Assembly: GCF_036858155.1 (NCBI RefSeq)
Contig: NZ_JAAEJX010000008.1
Span: forward strand, 1-64,000
Length of the DNA: 64,000 bases
Direction: 5' to 3'
Source: Liberibacter brunswickensis
GTDB lineage: Bacteria; Pseudomonadota; Alphaproteobacteria; Rhizobiales; Rhizobiaceae
A program made the position numbers and the translations under genes. Positions 37,334 to 47,860 of this stretch are shown here, piece by piece; the stretch's first letter is position 1, and each line of letters starts with the position of its first letter. The notes beneath the pieces were generated by a model. The model saw only the letters and a list, made by a program, of their open reading frames with translations, searched no databases and was not told where the DNA came from.

Positions 37334-38539
37334 ATGGATTTCGAAAAATTTTTCAAAGATCAAATTGACTATTTACATTATGAAAAACGATATCGTGTTT
37401 TTACAGAACTTGCATATGAAGAATGTAATTTTCCTTATGCAATTTATAATTCATCCGAAGGATCAAAAAAAGTAACTATATGGTGTTCCAATGATTATCT
37501 TGGAATGGGGAAAAATCCAATTGTCATAGATAATGCTAAAAAATCCTTTGAAAAATGTGGTATTGGAGCAGGAGGAACACGAAATATTGCAGGAACAAAT
37601 TACTATCATGTTATGCTAGAAAAAGAATTAGCAGATCTTCATGGAAAAAAATCTTCTCTTGTATTTAATTCTGGATATATTGCAAACTGGGCAACGATAG
37701 GAACACTTTGCTCTAAGATTCAAGACATCGTATGCTTTTCAGATTCTAATAATCATGCTTCTATTATTGAAGGTATTAGTAAAGCACGGTGTAAAAAAGT
37801 TATATGGGCTCATAATGACCTTGAAGATCTAGAAAAAAAACTTGCTAAAACTAGCCGTTCTACACCTAAAATTATCATATTTGAATCTGTTTACTCAATG
37901 AGTGGGAATATAGCTCCTATTAAAGAAATATGCGATCTTGCAGATAAATATAACGCAATAACCTATATAGATGAAGTACACGCAGTTGGAATACACGGAC
38001 CTCTAGGAGCTGGAATAGCTGAACGAGAAGGGGTTATGGATCGTATTACAATAATATCAGGAACATTAGCAAAAGGATTTGGTGCATTTGGTGGATACAT
38101 CGCAGCTTCTGTTAATTTATGCGATTTTATACGCTCTTTTGCTTCTGGTTTTATTTTTAGCACATCTTTACCGCCAGCTATTGCTAGTGCTGCTATCACT
38201 TCAATTCAATATATTAAAAAAAATTATGAAAAACGAAAAAAATATTTGGAACGCGTAAGAACAATTCGCAAATCTCTTGAGGAAAAGTCCATTCCTTGTA
38301 TACCTAATGAAAGTCATATTATCCCGATCATGGTTGGAAATTCTCAAAAGTGCACATGGATTTCGAATATTTTACTCAAAGATTTTGGCATCTATATACA
38401 GCCAATCAACTATCCAACTGTGGCAAAAGGAGAAGAAAGATTACGTATAACACTCACTCCTTTACACACCGATTCTGATATAGATCATTTGATTACAAGT
38501 ATCGAAAATATTTGGAAAAAAATGAACTTATACACCTAA
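37334..38539 (+). CDS. hemA: 5-aminolevulinate synthase
   Basis: A 401-aa PLP enzyme that condenses glycine and succinyl-CoA to 5-aminolevulinate, the C4 route to haem used by alphaproteobacteria. The start is ATG 37334: AAGAGAG lies upstream and family proteins begin with this MDFEKFFKDQ segment; an in-frame ATG at 37301 adds 11 unlikely residues. Motifs: GSGGTR-like GAGGTRNIAGTNYYH, DEVHAVGIHGPLGAGIAER, and the PLP Lys in SGTLAKGFGAFGGYI. Confidence 0.95.
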   Translation: MDFEKFFKDQIDYLHYEKRYRVFTELAYEECNFPYAIYNSSEGSKKVTIWCSNDYLGMGKNPIVIDNAKKSFEKCGIGAGGTRNIAGTNYYHVMLEKELADLHGKKSSLVFNSGYIANWATIGTLCSKIQDIVCFSDSNNHASIIEGISKARCKKVIWAHNDLEDLEKKLAKTSRSTPKIIIFESVYSMSGNIAPIKEICDLADKYNAITYIDEVHAVGIHGPLGAGIAEREGVMDRITIISGTLAKGFGAFGGYIAASVNLCDFIRSFASGFIFSTSLPPAIASAAITSIQYIKKNYEKRKKYLERVRTIRKSLEEKSIPCIPNESHIIPIMVGNSQKCTWISNILLKDFGIYIQPINYPTVAKGEERLRITLTPLHTDSDIDHLITSIENIWKKMNLYT

Positions 38540-38625
38540 TAATTACGAAAATAAAAACATAATCTACGAATATTTTCATCTGAAACACAATACAAAATCT
38601 ATTTTAATTCTTAATGAAATATTCA

Positions 38626-40455
38626 TTAAATTGGTAAAGTAACAGAAAATAACCAAGACGAAATTTCTTTATCATCTATTAATGGAGAGAGAGCAGTATA
38701 AACAAGTCTATGGTAATCGTTGAGCCACTTTTTCTCTTTGCTAGTGAGAAGTTCAACAAGTATTAGATCTCGATTTATAGGACAAAGAGTAATAGTGTCG
38801 AATCCAATCATAGGAAGTTCCTCCTCATTAGTTCTTACTAAAGAAGTAACACAAAGAACATTCTCAATACGAATGCCAAAATCATCACGCCTATAGTAAC
38901 CAGGTTCATTCGAAATAATCATACCCTCTCGAAGAGGTTCTTGATTCATTTTAGAAATTCCTTGAGGTCCTTCATGAACAGGTAAAAAAGAGCCAATACC
39001 ATGCCCAACTCCATGGGCAAAATCCGCACCTGCTTCCCATAGAAAAATACGTGCCAGAATATCAAGATCACATCCCCTTGTCCCCTGAGGAAATATTACA
39101 GTGGAAACAGATATCATGCCTTTTAATACCAATGTAAAATAGTACTTCTTTTCATAATCTACATTACCAATAGCTATTGTTCTTGTAATATCAGTAGTTC
39201 CATTTACGTATTGCGCACCTGAATCTAATAACAATAATTCACCTTTTTGCAATAAACGATTACTTTTTGTAGTTACATGGTAATGGATAATAGCGGCATG
39301 TAAACCAGAAGCAGCTATCGTATTAAACGCAATGTCACGAAGAGGATTGTACATCTTACAACCTATTTCTTCGCGGCAACTTTCTAATTTATTAACAATA
39401 TCAATTTCACTAATTTTCTCCAAATTATGACGATCAAACCAAAAAAGAAAATAAACCATCGCAACGCCATCTTGAATATGCGCATCTTTCATACCTTTAA
39501 TTTCAACTTTGTTTTTAATAGCACGTAACAAAGAAGATGGATCCGAACCTTCGACTATCACACCATTTTCTTGAACAATAATCTTGAAAAGTCTGTAAGG
39601 AATCCATTTAGGATCTATAAAAATAGGCATATTTGTTCGAGATAAAGAAATAAGATGTGAATCAATCATATCAATATCTAATACAACAGCTACATCATAT
39701 AGTGATGCTTTCAATTCTTCATTAATATACTGTTTACAGAAAAAAATTTCAGCTTTGCCATTATCATAAATTATAGCTCTAGATAATGGATATGGTGAAC
39801 ACTGAACATCAAAACCACGAATATTAAAAATCCAAGCAATAGAAGAAGGATCACATATAACAACTGCTGTTACTTTCTTTTTATGAAGAATCTTACAAAT
39901 ATCACGTATCTTTTCTTTAGACTTCACCCCTGCATATTCCATAACTTGCATTTCAATCTTACGATATAATGGATGAGGACGATCTTTCCATAAAGAATCA
40001 ATGGGATTATATGGAAAATCAACTATTATCCCCCCTATTTTATCTAATGATTTTTGTATCAAACCTACTTCAAAAGGCGAATGTAAGCGTGAATCCAATC
40101 CTAAACGAAGTCCTGCTGAACCATGTGATGATATCCAGTTATAAAGAGATTCAACAGCAATATTCTTTATCGTAAATAATTTAGTATCTACTTCTTGCTC
40201 TACTTGAATGATGTAACGTCCATCTATAAAAATAAAAGCTTCTTCGCGCAATATAATAGCTATCCCTGATGATCCCGTAAAACCAGAAATCCAAGCAAGC
40301 CTTTCAGAACCTTTATCTACAAACTCGCCCCTATATTCATCTGCACGAGGAACAAGAAATGCATCTATATCCAATGAATCAAAATAACATCGAAGATTGT
40401 GGACTCTTTCAAATGTTTTGCGGGAAGATGATTGAACATCAAAAGACTGAAACAT
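38626..40455 (-). CDS. pepP: Xaa-Pro aminopeptidase (M24 family)
   Basis: A 609-aa protein with two creatinase N-terminal-type domains (to about 310) and a C-terminal pita-bread M24 domain. Metal ligands are visible: D in LLLDSGAQYVNGTTDITRT (both Asp), H in GHGIGSFLPVHEGP, E in ISNEPGYYRRDDFGIRIEN and in the final Glu. This long form is like eukaryotic-type aminopeptidase P and is usual in rhizobia. It removes N-terminal residues preceding Pro. TAGGA precedes the ATG. Confidence 0.92.
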   Translation of the reverse strand: MFQSFDVQSSSRKTFERVHNLRCYFDSLDIDAFLVPRADEYRGEFVDKGSERLAWISGFTGSSGIAIILREEAFIFIDGRYIIQVEQEVDTKLFTIKNIAVESLYNWISSHGSAGLRLGLDSRLHSPFEVGLIQKSLDKIGGIIVDFPYNPIDSLWKDRPHPLYRKIEMQVMEYAGVKSKEKIRDICKILHKKKVTAVVICDPSSIAWIFNIRGFDVQCSPYPLSRAIIYDNGKAEIFFCKQYINEELKASLYDVAVVLDIDMIDSHLISLSRTNMPIFIDPKWIPYRLFKIIVQENGVIVEGSDPSSLLRAIKNKVEIKGMKDAHIQDGVAMVYFLFWFDRHNLEKISEIDIVNKLESCREEIGCKMYNPLRDIAFNTIAASGLHAAIIHYHVTTKSNRLLQKGELLLLDSGAQYVNGTTDITRTIAIGNVDYEKKYYFTLVLKGMISVSTVIFPQGTRGCDLDILARIFLWEAGADFAHGVGHGIGSFLPVHEGPQGISKMNQEPLREGMIISNEPGYYRRDDFGIRIENVLCVTSLVRTNEEELPMIGFDTITLCPINRDLILVELLTSKEKKWLNDYHRLVYTALSPLIDDKEISSWLFSVTLPI

Positions 40456-41078
40456 ATTTTTCCTACCGAATTTATTTAATAATCTCTATAAGAACAAAAA
40501 AATATTGTACGGAAAATTCATACAAAACATTGCTAATAAATAAAATCAACCATTGATGTACAAACAATTCCTTAACTTGTTCGGGAACAAAATTGATAGT
40601 ATCATTGATAAAGTTCCTTGATTAATAAATTTATCATCAAACCATCTTAACTTAGTACCAATCTATCGTATCTACTACATATCAATATAAAAATTTTATT
40701 TTTGAGATAATATTTGATTATATTTTTCATTGTTACCTAAAAACATAATGCGATTTTTGTATATTTCGGAATACTACCGATAAATTACTTTCTTCTTATC
40801 TCTAATTTCTAATTATTCTATCAATAGAAATAATATGTAATAAAAATGTTGTTTATAGATACTTTGCTTAATAATTTTTTTATTCCTTAAAATCCATTGA
40901 AAATGAATTTTAAGGAAAATAAACATCAATCTTTCATACATGAAAGTTACTTTTCCCAAAATAATATAGACCATAAAGTGTTATAAATTTAAATAATTAT
41001 ATTTCATTTCGGAAGTAAATTATTAACTGATTTTTACTATTGTTATCTGGTAAGAGAAAATTAACCGTAGTGGCAAAC
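40456..41078. other. Gap between divergent pepP and ftsK paralogue, with two hairpins
   Basis: About 600 bp without a gene. Two stems stand in a row: TTCCTTAAAATCCATT/AATGAATTTTAAGGAA at 40883-40917 (15 of 16 pairs, loop GAA) and CTTTCA-TACA-TGAAAG at 40931-40946, followed by TTACTTTT. Together they might end a short transcript coming from the left, or lie in the ftsK leader. No promoter pair is convincing. Confidence 0.45.
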
Positions 41079-43295
41079 ATGAAATTTTCAAATAAAAACA
41101 AACCGAATTGGCTAGATGATAAGAAAGATGATCTAAAATCTTTCCTTCCGCAATGGCACGAGGCATTTCTACTTAGTCCTAACGTACGTTTTACACGTAC
41201 ACCTGAAAATGATCTCAATAGATATCGTAATAGTCATGCATCAAAAAAATCAAATGGAAAAAGTTCTATTGATGCTTATATTCAAAAAAAATCTACTGAG
41301 GAATCTCTTAACTCTACTAGCTCTCTAGCTCATTTAAAAAGCGAATTTATGATGAGAAGAAATGTTATTGAAGATAAACCCAATCCAGAAAATAAGTCTT
41401 GCAAGTTACATCTTGTACAAGAAAACTTATCTTATCCTGATGAAGAGGTTAAAAAAGAGAACATTATATTATCTTCAAAAGATGTAATAAAATCAGAGAT
41501 GGCAAAAGATATCCTAAATACAAATCCTGAAATAATTTCTTGGCTATCAGATTTTGCTTTTTTTGAAGGATTATACACGTCATCTAATTCTATTCTATCA
41601 TTAAATGATAATCAGCAACATATATTATCTCAAAGCAATGAATCAAATAATGCAGAGATCATTCCACATATGTTTAAAAAACAAGATGACTTCTATAATC
41701 AAAAAACAAAGAATAATCATTATTATAACGATAGTATAAGTTATAAAAAAGAGGAATATCCTATCAAAACTCTCCATAATCTATCTTCATATTATAAAGA
41801 AAATACTGATGATATTTTTCAGAAAACTTCAAAAAAAGTTGCTGCCAGACAAGGACAATATGAACAACCATGTTCATCTTTTCTGCATACACACTCGAAT
41901 ATGAACTTGCAAAAAATAACTCCTGAATATTTGAAAAAAAACGCTGGATTTCTAGAAAACATCTTAGAAGAATTCGGAATTAAAGGAGAAATTATCAATG
42001 CAAATCCTGGCCCTGTAGTAACCTTATATGAATTTGAACCAGCGCCAGGCATCAAGTCCTCTAGAGTTATATCATTAGCAGATGACATCGCGCGTTCTAT
42101 GTATTCTTTATCTGCTCGTGTTGCGGTTATCCCTAAGCGTAATGCCATAGGAATTGAACTTCCAAATGAGACTAGAGAAACTCTTTACCTTCGTCAAATA
42201 ATCGAATCTGAATCTTTCTCAAATTCTAAAGCTAATCTACCTTTATGCCTTGGAAAAACAATCGGCGGAGAATCTGTCATAGCCGATCTAGCGAATATGC
42301 CTCATATACTTGTCGCAGGAACTACTGGATCTGGAAAATCCGTTGCTATCAATACAATGATTATTTCTTTGCTATATCGTCTACATCCTGATGAATGTCG
42401 AATGATAATGGTAGATCCTAAAATGTTAGAATTATCAGTTTATGATGGCATCCCTCATCTTCTTACTCCTGTTGTTACAGATTCTAAAAAAGCTGTACTG
42501 GCATTGAAATGGGCAGTACGTGAGATGGAAGATCGATATCTAAAAATGTCTCAGCTTTCTGTGCGTAATATTAAAAGCTACAATGAACGTATTTCTAAAA
42601 TGAATACCCCAAAATTACAAGAAAACGATCATATTAAACCTATGCCTTATATTGTCATTATAGTTGATGAGATGGCAGATTTGATGATGGTTGCTGGAAA
42701 AGAAATTGAAGGAGCAATTCAAAGGTTAGCACAAATGGCAAGAGCCGCAGGCATCCACTTAATTATGGCTACACAAAGACCTTCAGTAGATGTGATCACT
42801 GGTACAATTAAAGCAAATTTCCCAATAAGAATTTCTTTTCAAGTAACTTCAAAGATTGATAGTCGCACAATATTAGGAGAGCATGGTGCTGAACAACTTC
42901 TTGGACAAGGAGATATGCTTTACATGTCAGGAGGAGGACGTATCCAGCGCGTACACGGCCCTCTAGTATCTGAAATTGAAATTGAAAAAATTGTTCAACA
43001 TTTAAAAAAGCAAGGAAGTCCTGAATATCTTAATACTGTTACCGCCAACGCTGATAAGAACAAAAATAATTTTGATTCTGATGCAAAAAAAGAGCGTTCC
43101 GATCTATACGAAAAAGCAGTAGATCTCGTAATAGATAATCAACGTTGTTCAACTTCTTTTATACAACGTCGACTACAAATTGGATATAATCGCGCTGCAT
43201 TGTTAGTTGAACGTATGGAACAAGAAGGATTAATAAGCAAGGCAGATCATGTTGGAAAAAGAAATGTTTTTTCTGAAAAATTCATCTCAAAATGA
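41079..43295 (+). CDS. FtsK/SpoIIIE-type DNA translocase paralogue without membrane domain
   Basis: About 738 aa from ATG 41079 (GTG 41070 and TTG 41040 in frame are also possible). The C-terminal half is a complete FtsK motor: alpha domain NPGPVVTLYEFEPAPGIKSSRV, Walker A VAGTTGSGKSVAIN, Walker B IVIIVDEMADLMMV and ATQRPSVDVITGTIKANFP. A gamma winged-helix domain (RCSTSFIQRRLQIGYNRAALLVERME) ends the protein, fit to read KOPS and activate XerD. The first 270 residues are hydrophilic, low in order, with no membrane helix, unlike the classic FtsK anchor of four helices. Rhizobia are known to carry more than one FtsK, so this is likely the second, soluble type. Confidence 0.9.
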   Translation: MKFSNKNKPNWLDDKKDDLKSFLPQWHEAFLLSPNVRFTRTPENDLNRYRNSHASKKSNGKSSIDAYIQKKSTEESLNSTSSLAHLKSEFMMRRNVIEDKPNPENKSCKLHLVQENLSYPDEEVKKENIILSSKDVIKSEMAKDILNTNPEIISWLSDFAFFEGLYTSSNSILSLNDNQQHILSQSNESNNAEIIPHMFKKQDDFYNQKTKNNHYYNDSISYKKEEYPIKTLHNLSSYYKENTDDIFQKTSKKVAARQGQYEQPCSSFLHTHSNMNLQKITPEYLKKNAGFLENILEEFGIKGEIINANPGPVVTLYEFEPAPGIKSSRVISLADDIARSMYSLSARVAVIPKRNAIGIELPNETRETLYLRQIIESESFSNSKANLPLCLGKTIGGESVIADLANMPHILVAGTTGSGKSVAINTMIISLLYRLHPDECRMIMVDPKMLELSVYDGIPHLLTPVVTDSKKAVLALKWAVREMEDRYLKMSQLSVRNIKSYNERISKMNTPKLQENDHIKPMPYIVIIVDEMADLMMVAGKEIEGAIQRLAQMARAAGIHLIMATQRPSVDVITGTIKANFPIRISFQVTSKIDSRTILGEHGAEQLLGQGDMLYMSGGGRIQRVHGPLVSEIEIEKIVQHLKKQGSPEYLNTVTANADKNKNNFDSDAKKERSDLYEKAVDLVIDNQRCSTSFIQRRLQIGYNRAALLVERMEQEGLISKADHVGKRNVFSEKFISK

Positions 43296-43604
43296 TATAA
43301 TTATCCTATAAAAACCAAATATAATATCGTATTATTGAATGTAAAAATAACAGAAATTCTATTGAAATAATAATTTTACTACGCTTAAGGAGTTCCCTTT
43401 ATAAAATTTCTAGTAAACTAATAATCAAATAGTTAAGAACTTATAATGATAGTTATGAGTAAAATTAATAATATATATTGCCCAATAATATTATTTGTTT
43501 TTATAGAACATGAAATAAAAAATCATAGTAGGTTGTATAATAAATTTACTACTATCCTAAACATTAAATAATTAGAAATTTTTTAATATTTATTTTCACA
43601 AGTA
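43296..43604. other. AT-rich gap before the DUF1311 gene
   Basis: A gap of 309 bp with no gene. A weak stem ATAGTAG/CTACTAT lies near 43525-43555. AAGGAG near 43387 has no start codon in range. Confidence 0.5.
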
Positions 43605-44003
43605 ATGCAAATGTTTAAAAAAACTATATTTTTAATTACTATTACCATAGCATTTCAATCAATGGCCTTTGGTAGTGAAAAAATTTTAAATCAAAAAGAA
43701 ATGAATAATGATGCAGAAAATACTTATAATATTGCAAAAGAAGAACTGAAGGTAATGTATGAGAAAGTTCTAAGCAAGATTAAAGATCATCAAAAAGAAT
43801 TATTTGAAAAATCACAAAATGTATGGAAACAATACAGTGATTCTGAATGCAATTTTGCTTCTTTTGGATTCAAAAAAGGATCATCTGTGCCAATGGTTTA
43901 TGCGAATTGTCTGCATGATCATATCATTAAACGAAACGAGCGACTAAAATATTACCTTACATGTCCAGAAGGAGATTTAAATTGCCCGTTTATAAATAAT
44001 TAA
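43605..44003 (+). CDS. DUF1311 / LprI-like secreted protein
   Basis: A 132-aa protein with a signal peptide (MFKKTIFLITITIAFQSMAFG, cleavage near residue 23-24). The mature part has the DUF1311 pattern: a helix, then QNVWKQYSDSECNFASFG with the conserved Trp and Cys, a gap, YANCLHDHIIKRNERL, and two more Cys (LTCPEGDLNCPF). Some members (LprI of mycobacteria) inhibit lysozyme; here this is only a hint. It should act in the periplasm. ATG 43605 or 43611 may be the start. It stands alone. Confidence 0.78.
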   Translation: MQMFKKTIFLITITIAFQSMAFGSEKILNQKEMNNDAENTYNIAKEELKVMYEKVLSKIKDHQKELFEKSQNVWKQYSDSECNFASFGFKKGSSVPMVYANCLHDHIIKRNERLKYYLTCPEGDLNCPFINN

Positions 44004-44356
44004 TAATTGGATGGAATTAATTTGTAATGTCATTTGTTTTATTTAATTAAAACTGATCTATTTTTTCACTGGTTAGTACGATCAATAATTTTTTCGTAGT
44101 TAAGAAGTAGCACAATTTGTAACCTTTAAGTTCAATAATAGAACGACATATCAAAAAATAAATCGATTACTAAGAAGAACAAGACCCAATCTAAACTTAG
44201 AAAAAAATTATTAAAATATCAAATACATATCGCGGATAAGTAAAAGTTCCAAATATCAAGAAAGAAATATATTGCCAATCTTTATGTTAGAATTAATGTT
44301 TAATGCCAAACTTACCTATTAAGTAATGTTGCTCAAACATTCAACATCCATACAGA
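44004..44356. other. Gap without a gene
   Basis: A gap of 353 bp between the DUF1311 gene and the convergent rluC. I see no ORF with a ribosome site and no clear terminator. Confidence 0.55.
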
Positions 44357-45364
44357 TCATAAACGTTGGACACATAACTCTTGATTATATTGAAAACAAA
44401 AATCATCCCATGTTTCAACCATATGTGCAGGTAATGGTGCTGTTATTCGCAATCTACCTCCTGCGGGATGAGGTAAATCTATATAACGAGCATGAAGATA
44501 TAATTTATTTTGGATATTACCAATAAAATCTCTTTTAGAATTAATGGAATACTTTTTATCTCCTACAATTGGATAACCTATATGAAGTGCATGAACACGC
44601 AATTGATGTGTACGCCCTGTATAAGGCTGCATTTCCAACCAGCAAAACTTTTGCGCAAAACAATCCATGACTCTAAAATAAGAAATTGCATAATTAGCTC
44701 CCTTCTCATTTTTTTCTACTACACGTACACAATCTCCTCCAGGGTTACTTTTTTTTAATAACCAATTGGAAACACATTTTTTTTTATCTTTAGGAATTCC
44801 CCAGACAAGTGACCAATATATTTTCTGAATCTTACGCATTCGAAAAGCTTCCGTAAGGATTTGAGCTGCAGTACGAGTACGAGCTACTACTAATATGCCA
44901 GAAGTTTCTCGATCTAATCTATGAATAAGACGTGGTTTTTGACCTCTATAATCTGTCCAAGATTGCAAAAAACCATCAATATGATTTACAATGCCAGATC
45001 CTCCTTGAACAGATATTCCTGCGGGTTTATTGAATACATAAATTTCGCTATCTTTATATAATAAAATGCTTTTTAAAAAATCCGAATGTGTCGATTTATT
45101 AATAGACAAATCATATTCTTTTGTTTCTTTTGATATATAATTTATAGAATTAACAATGGGTGGAATTCGTATTACTTGTCCAGATTGAATTCGATCATTA
45201 GATTTAACACGCTTTTTATCCAATCTTATCTGACCAGATCTTAAGATTTTTTGGAGATTTACAAAATTAATATGCGGATAATGATTCTTAAACCAACGAT
45301 CAAGACGCATATTTTCTTCGTCTTTTTCAACTACTATATACTTAACATATGTCATCAAAGACAT
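44357..45364 (-). CDS. rluC: 23S rRNA pseudouridine synthase RluC-like
   Basis: A 335-aa RluA-family synthase. An S4 RNA-binding domain is at the N-terminus (LDRWFKNHYPHINFVNLQKILRSGQIRLD), then the catalytic motif PRLIHRLDRETSGILVVA with the nucleophile Asp, and the C-terminal YTGRTHQLRVHALHIG block. The spacing and the YVKYIVV start resemble RluC (U955, U2504, U2580 of 23S rRNA). GGAGTAAGG precedes the ATG. Confidence 0.9.
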   Translation of the reverse strand: MSLMTYVKYIVVEKDEENMRLDRWFKNHYPHINFVNLQKILRSGQIRLDKKRVKSNDRIQSGQVIRIPPIVNSINYISKETKEYDLSINKSTHSDFLKSILLYKDSEIYVFNKPAGISVQGGSGIVNHIDGFLQSWTDYRGQKPRLIHRLDRETSGILVVARTRTAAQILTEAFRMRKIQKIYWSLVWGIPKDKKKCVSNWLLKKSNPGGDCVRVVEKNEKGANYAISYFRVMDCFAQKFCWLEMQPYTGRTHQLRVHALHIGYPIVGDKKYSINSKRDFIGNIQNKLYLHARYIDLPHPAGGRLRITAPLPAHMVETWDDFCFQYNQELCVQRL

Positions 45365-45506
45365 TACCTTACTCCAATGAGATCAATTTTTTATATAACT
45401 TCAATCAATCCCAATTTTTTCATAAATCAGCAAAAAAAATAATGTTTTAATAATATATTTTTTTATAAATTATAACTATTTACCGAAGATCACAAAACGT
45501 TATACT

Positions 45507-46409
45507 ATGACTATGTTTGTACTAGCACATATATCGGATATTCATCTGAGCTATCCCCCAACTTTTTCAGAATTATCCCCCAAACGACTTGTCGGATTAG
45601 CAAATTGGCACTTTAATAGGAAAAGATACTTCTCTAATTCAACTGCTATAATGTTAATTAATGATATTTTATTACATAAAGTTGATCATATTTCAATTAC
45701 AGGAGACATTGTAAATTTTACATGTAAAAGAGAAATATCTGCCGCTACCCATTGGCTAAAAAGCATTGGTAAACCTCATGATATATCAATTGTTCCAGGA
45801 AACCATGATGTTTATGTAATAGGATCACAAGAAAGATCTTTGAGTGAATGGAAAAACTATATAACAAGCGATTCTTGTTTATCAGATTCCAAAAAGAAAA
45901 AATTATTTCCTTATTTACGCATACGCGATAACATTGCTTTAATTGGATGTTCAACAGCAATAGCTACCCCACCTTTTACTGCTAATGGATACTTTGGACA
46001 AGAACAAGCTGATGACACATCTAAACTTTTACGAAAAGCAAAAAAAGAAGGTCTGTTCCGTGTTATTATGATGCACCATCCCCCTATTTTAGGTACGATA
46101 TCTGTATGCAATCGTATGTTTGGCATTAAAAGATTTAAAAAGATGATTTGGGATGAAGGAGCAGAATTAATACTTCACGGTCATACACATCTTAATAGCC
46201 TCTATTGGATGAATAGCTATAAAAAATTGATACCTGTTGTAGGAATAGCATCAGCTTCTCAAAAAATAAATACCGACAAACCGCAAGCATCTTACAATCT
46301 TTTTTACATTGAAAAAAAACATGAGTGTTGGAAAATAATAAGAGAAAGATACACTATCTCACCAGATTATCTCAGCATACAAAAAAAATGTTCAGATATT
46401 TTTTCATGA
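45507..46409 (+). CDS. Calcineurin-like metallophosphoesterase
   Basis: A 300-aa phosphoesterase with all metal motifs: DIH in LAHISDIHLS, GD in ISITGDIVN, GNHD in SIVPGNHDVY, HH in MMHHPPILG and GHTH in ILHGHTHLN. Such enzymes cleave phosphodiesters or monoesters; cyclic-nucleotide or lipid substrates are possible. The GLANWHFNRKRYFS insert is shared, as I recall, with a rhizobial group of unknown substrate. It is divergent from rluC. Confidence 0.88.
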   Translation: MTMFVLAHISDIHLSYPPTFSELSPKRLVGLANWHFNRKRYFSNSTAIMLINDILLHKVDHISITGDIVNFTCKREISAATHWLKSIGKPHDISIVPGNHDVYVIGSQERSLSEWKNYITSDSCLSDSKKKKLFPYLRIRDNIALIGCSTAIATPPFTANGYFGQEQADDTSKLLRKAKKEGLFRVIMMHHPPILGTISVCNRMFGIKRFKKMIWDEGAELILHGHTHLNSLYWMNSYKKLIPVVGIASASQKINTDKPQASYNLFYIEKKHECWKIIRERYTISPDYLSIQKKCSDIFS

Positions 46410-46682
46410 TAATATTGATTTATAAAATAATGGCGTGTACCGTGCTGAGTATATGATAGATAACGATTAAATAAATCTACAAGAAGTCCTGATTGAAATT
46501 AAAATTATGAAGATAACTCTAGTGTGAGTAAGTAGTACTTTTATATGAAAATCATCTTCTAATATTAGGTTGTAATTAAATCTCACGAAATCATTAAAAT
46601 CATCAATCGGTATTTAATTATATGTCAGGTTATTAAAATAATCATATATTGAATCATAGTAAATTAAATTAAACATAAAAAA

Positions 46683-47705
46683 ATGCCACTAATATTGAAC
46701 AATAATATCCCCATGAAAATTTCATTACTAGCTAATAGTTCAGCAGTAGGAAGAATAGATAGATGGTTATCTGTTAATGTAGAAAAAAAATTTTCAAGAT
46801 CTTATGTTAAAACGCTCATACTAAATGGATATATAAGCATTAATGGAATAGTTTCCACAGATCCAAGTAGAAAAGTTGTTCCTGGGGATAGTTTCTTTGT
46901 TAATGTTCCTGAAGCACAAAAATTGAATATGGATCAAGAAAATATCCCTCTTGATATATTATATGAAGATAATGATATAGTTGTTATAAATAAACCAGCA
47001 GGTCTTGTATCACATCCCGCACCTGGTAATTGGACGGGAACTTTAGTCAATGCTCTTCTTTATCACTGTAATAATAATCTTTCTAGTATAAATGGAATAA
47101 AGCGTCCTGGTATTGTTCATAGACTAGATAAAGATACGACAGGAGTAATGGTGATTGCAAAAAACGATCTTGCGCATCAAAAACTTTCAGAACAGTTTGC
47201 TGATCACGGGAAAAACATGGGATTAAAACGTTCTTATTATGCAATGGTATGGGGAATACCATCCCCAGATTCTGGAATCATTAATGCTCCTCTAGGACGA
47301 TGCAAATCAAATCGAATACGACGTGCTGTAAAAAGAACAGATGATAAAACAGCAGATAAAGCTATAACTCATTATAAAATAGTTGAAACCTATAATAAAA
47401 ATTCTAATTTTGCAGCATCATTGTTAGAATGTCGCTTAGAAACAGGTAGAACACATCAAATTCGTGTGCATATGGCTTATAAAGGAAATCCACTAATTGG
47501 TGATATTTTATATGGAAAAGGGTTTAAAACAAAAGAAAATATCGTTAACCAAAATGTAAAAAATGCCATTTTATCACTTGCAAGACAAGCATTACATGCG
47601 TATCATCTATCTTTTGATCATCCTTCTAAAAATCAGGTTATGAGCTTTAAAGCACCTATTCCTGAAGATATGTTAACTGTGATCCGCGAATTGCACAAAA
47701 AATAA
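46683..47705 (+). CDS. rluD: 23S rRNA pseudouridine synthase RluD
   Basis: A 340-aa RluA-family synthase: S4 domain at about 25-85 (RIDRWLSVNVEKKFSRSYVKTLI), catalytic motif RPGIVHRLDKDTTGVMVIAK, and ETGRTHQIRVHMAYKGNPLIGD. RluD makes pseudouridines in helix 69 of 23S rRNA. In rhizobia rluD precedes rpoH, as here (155 bp gap). The start may be ATG 46683 or 46713. Confidence 0.92.
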   Translation: MPLILNNNIPMKISLLANSSAVGRIDRWLSVNVEKKFSRSYVKTLILNGYISINGIVSTDPSRKVVPGDSFFVNVPEAQKLNMDQENIPLDILYEDNDIVVINKPAGLVSHPAPGNWTGTLVNALLYHCNNNLSSINGIKRPGIVHRLDKDTTGVMVIAKNDLAHQKLSEQFADHGKNMGLKRSYYAMVWGIPSPDSGIINAPLGRCKSNRIRRAVKRTDDKTADKAITHYKIVETYNKNSNFAASLLECRLETGRTHQIRVHMAYKGNPLIGDILYGKGFKTKENIVNQNVKNAILSLARQALHAYHLSFDHPSKNQVMSFKAPIPEDMLTVIRELHKK

Positions 47706-47860
47706 GATGTTTTATCTATAATCTTTTTTATTCTTATAAAAAATTAATTTTCTAGTCAAATAAAGATAATATTATTTTATAAAAAGTGTATTCTATAGAT
47801 ATCAATCATGATATTAGTGAAAAATAAAGAATACTTTACATAAAAAAGGCAAATAGTCTC

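Noticed and set aside
44326..44526. 66-aa plus-strand frame at the 3' end of rluC
   Set aside because: It lies mostly antisense to a solid gene and has no ribosome site.
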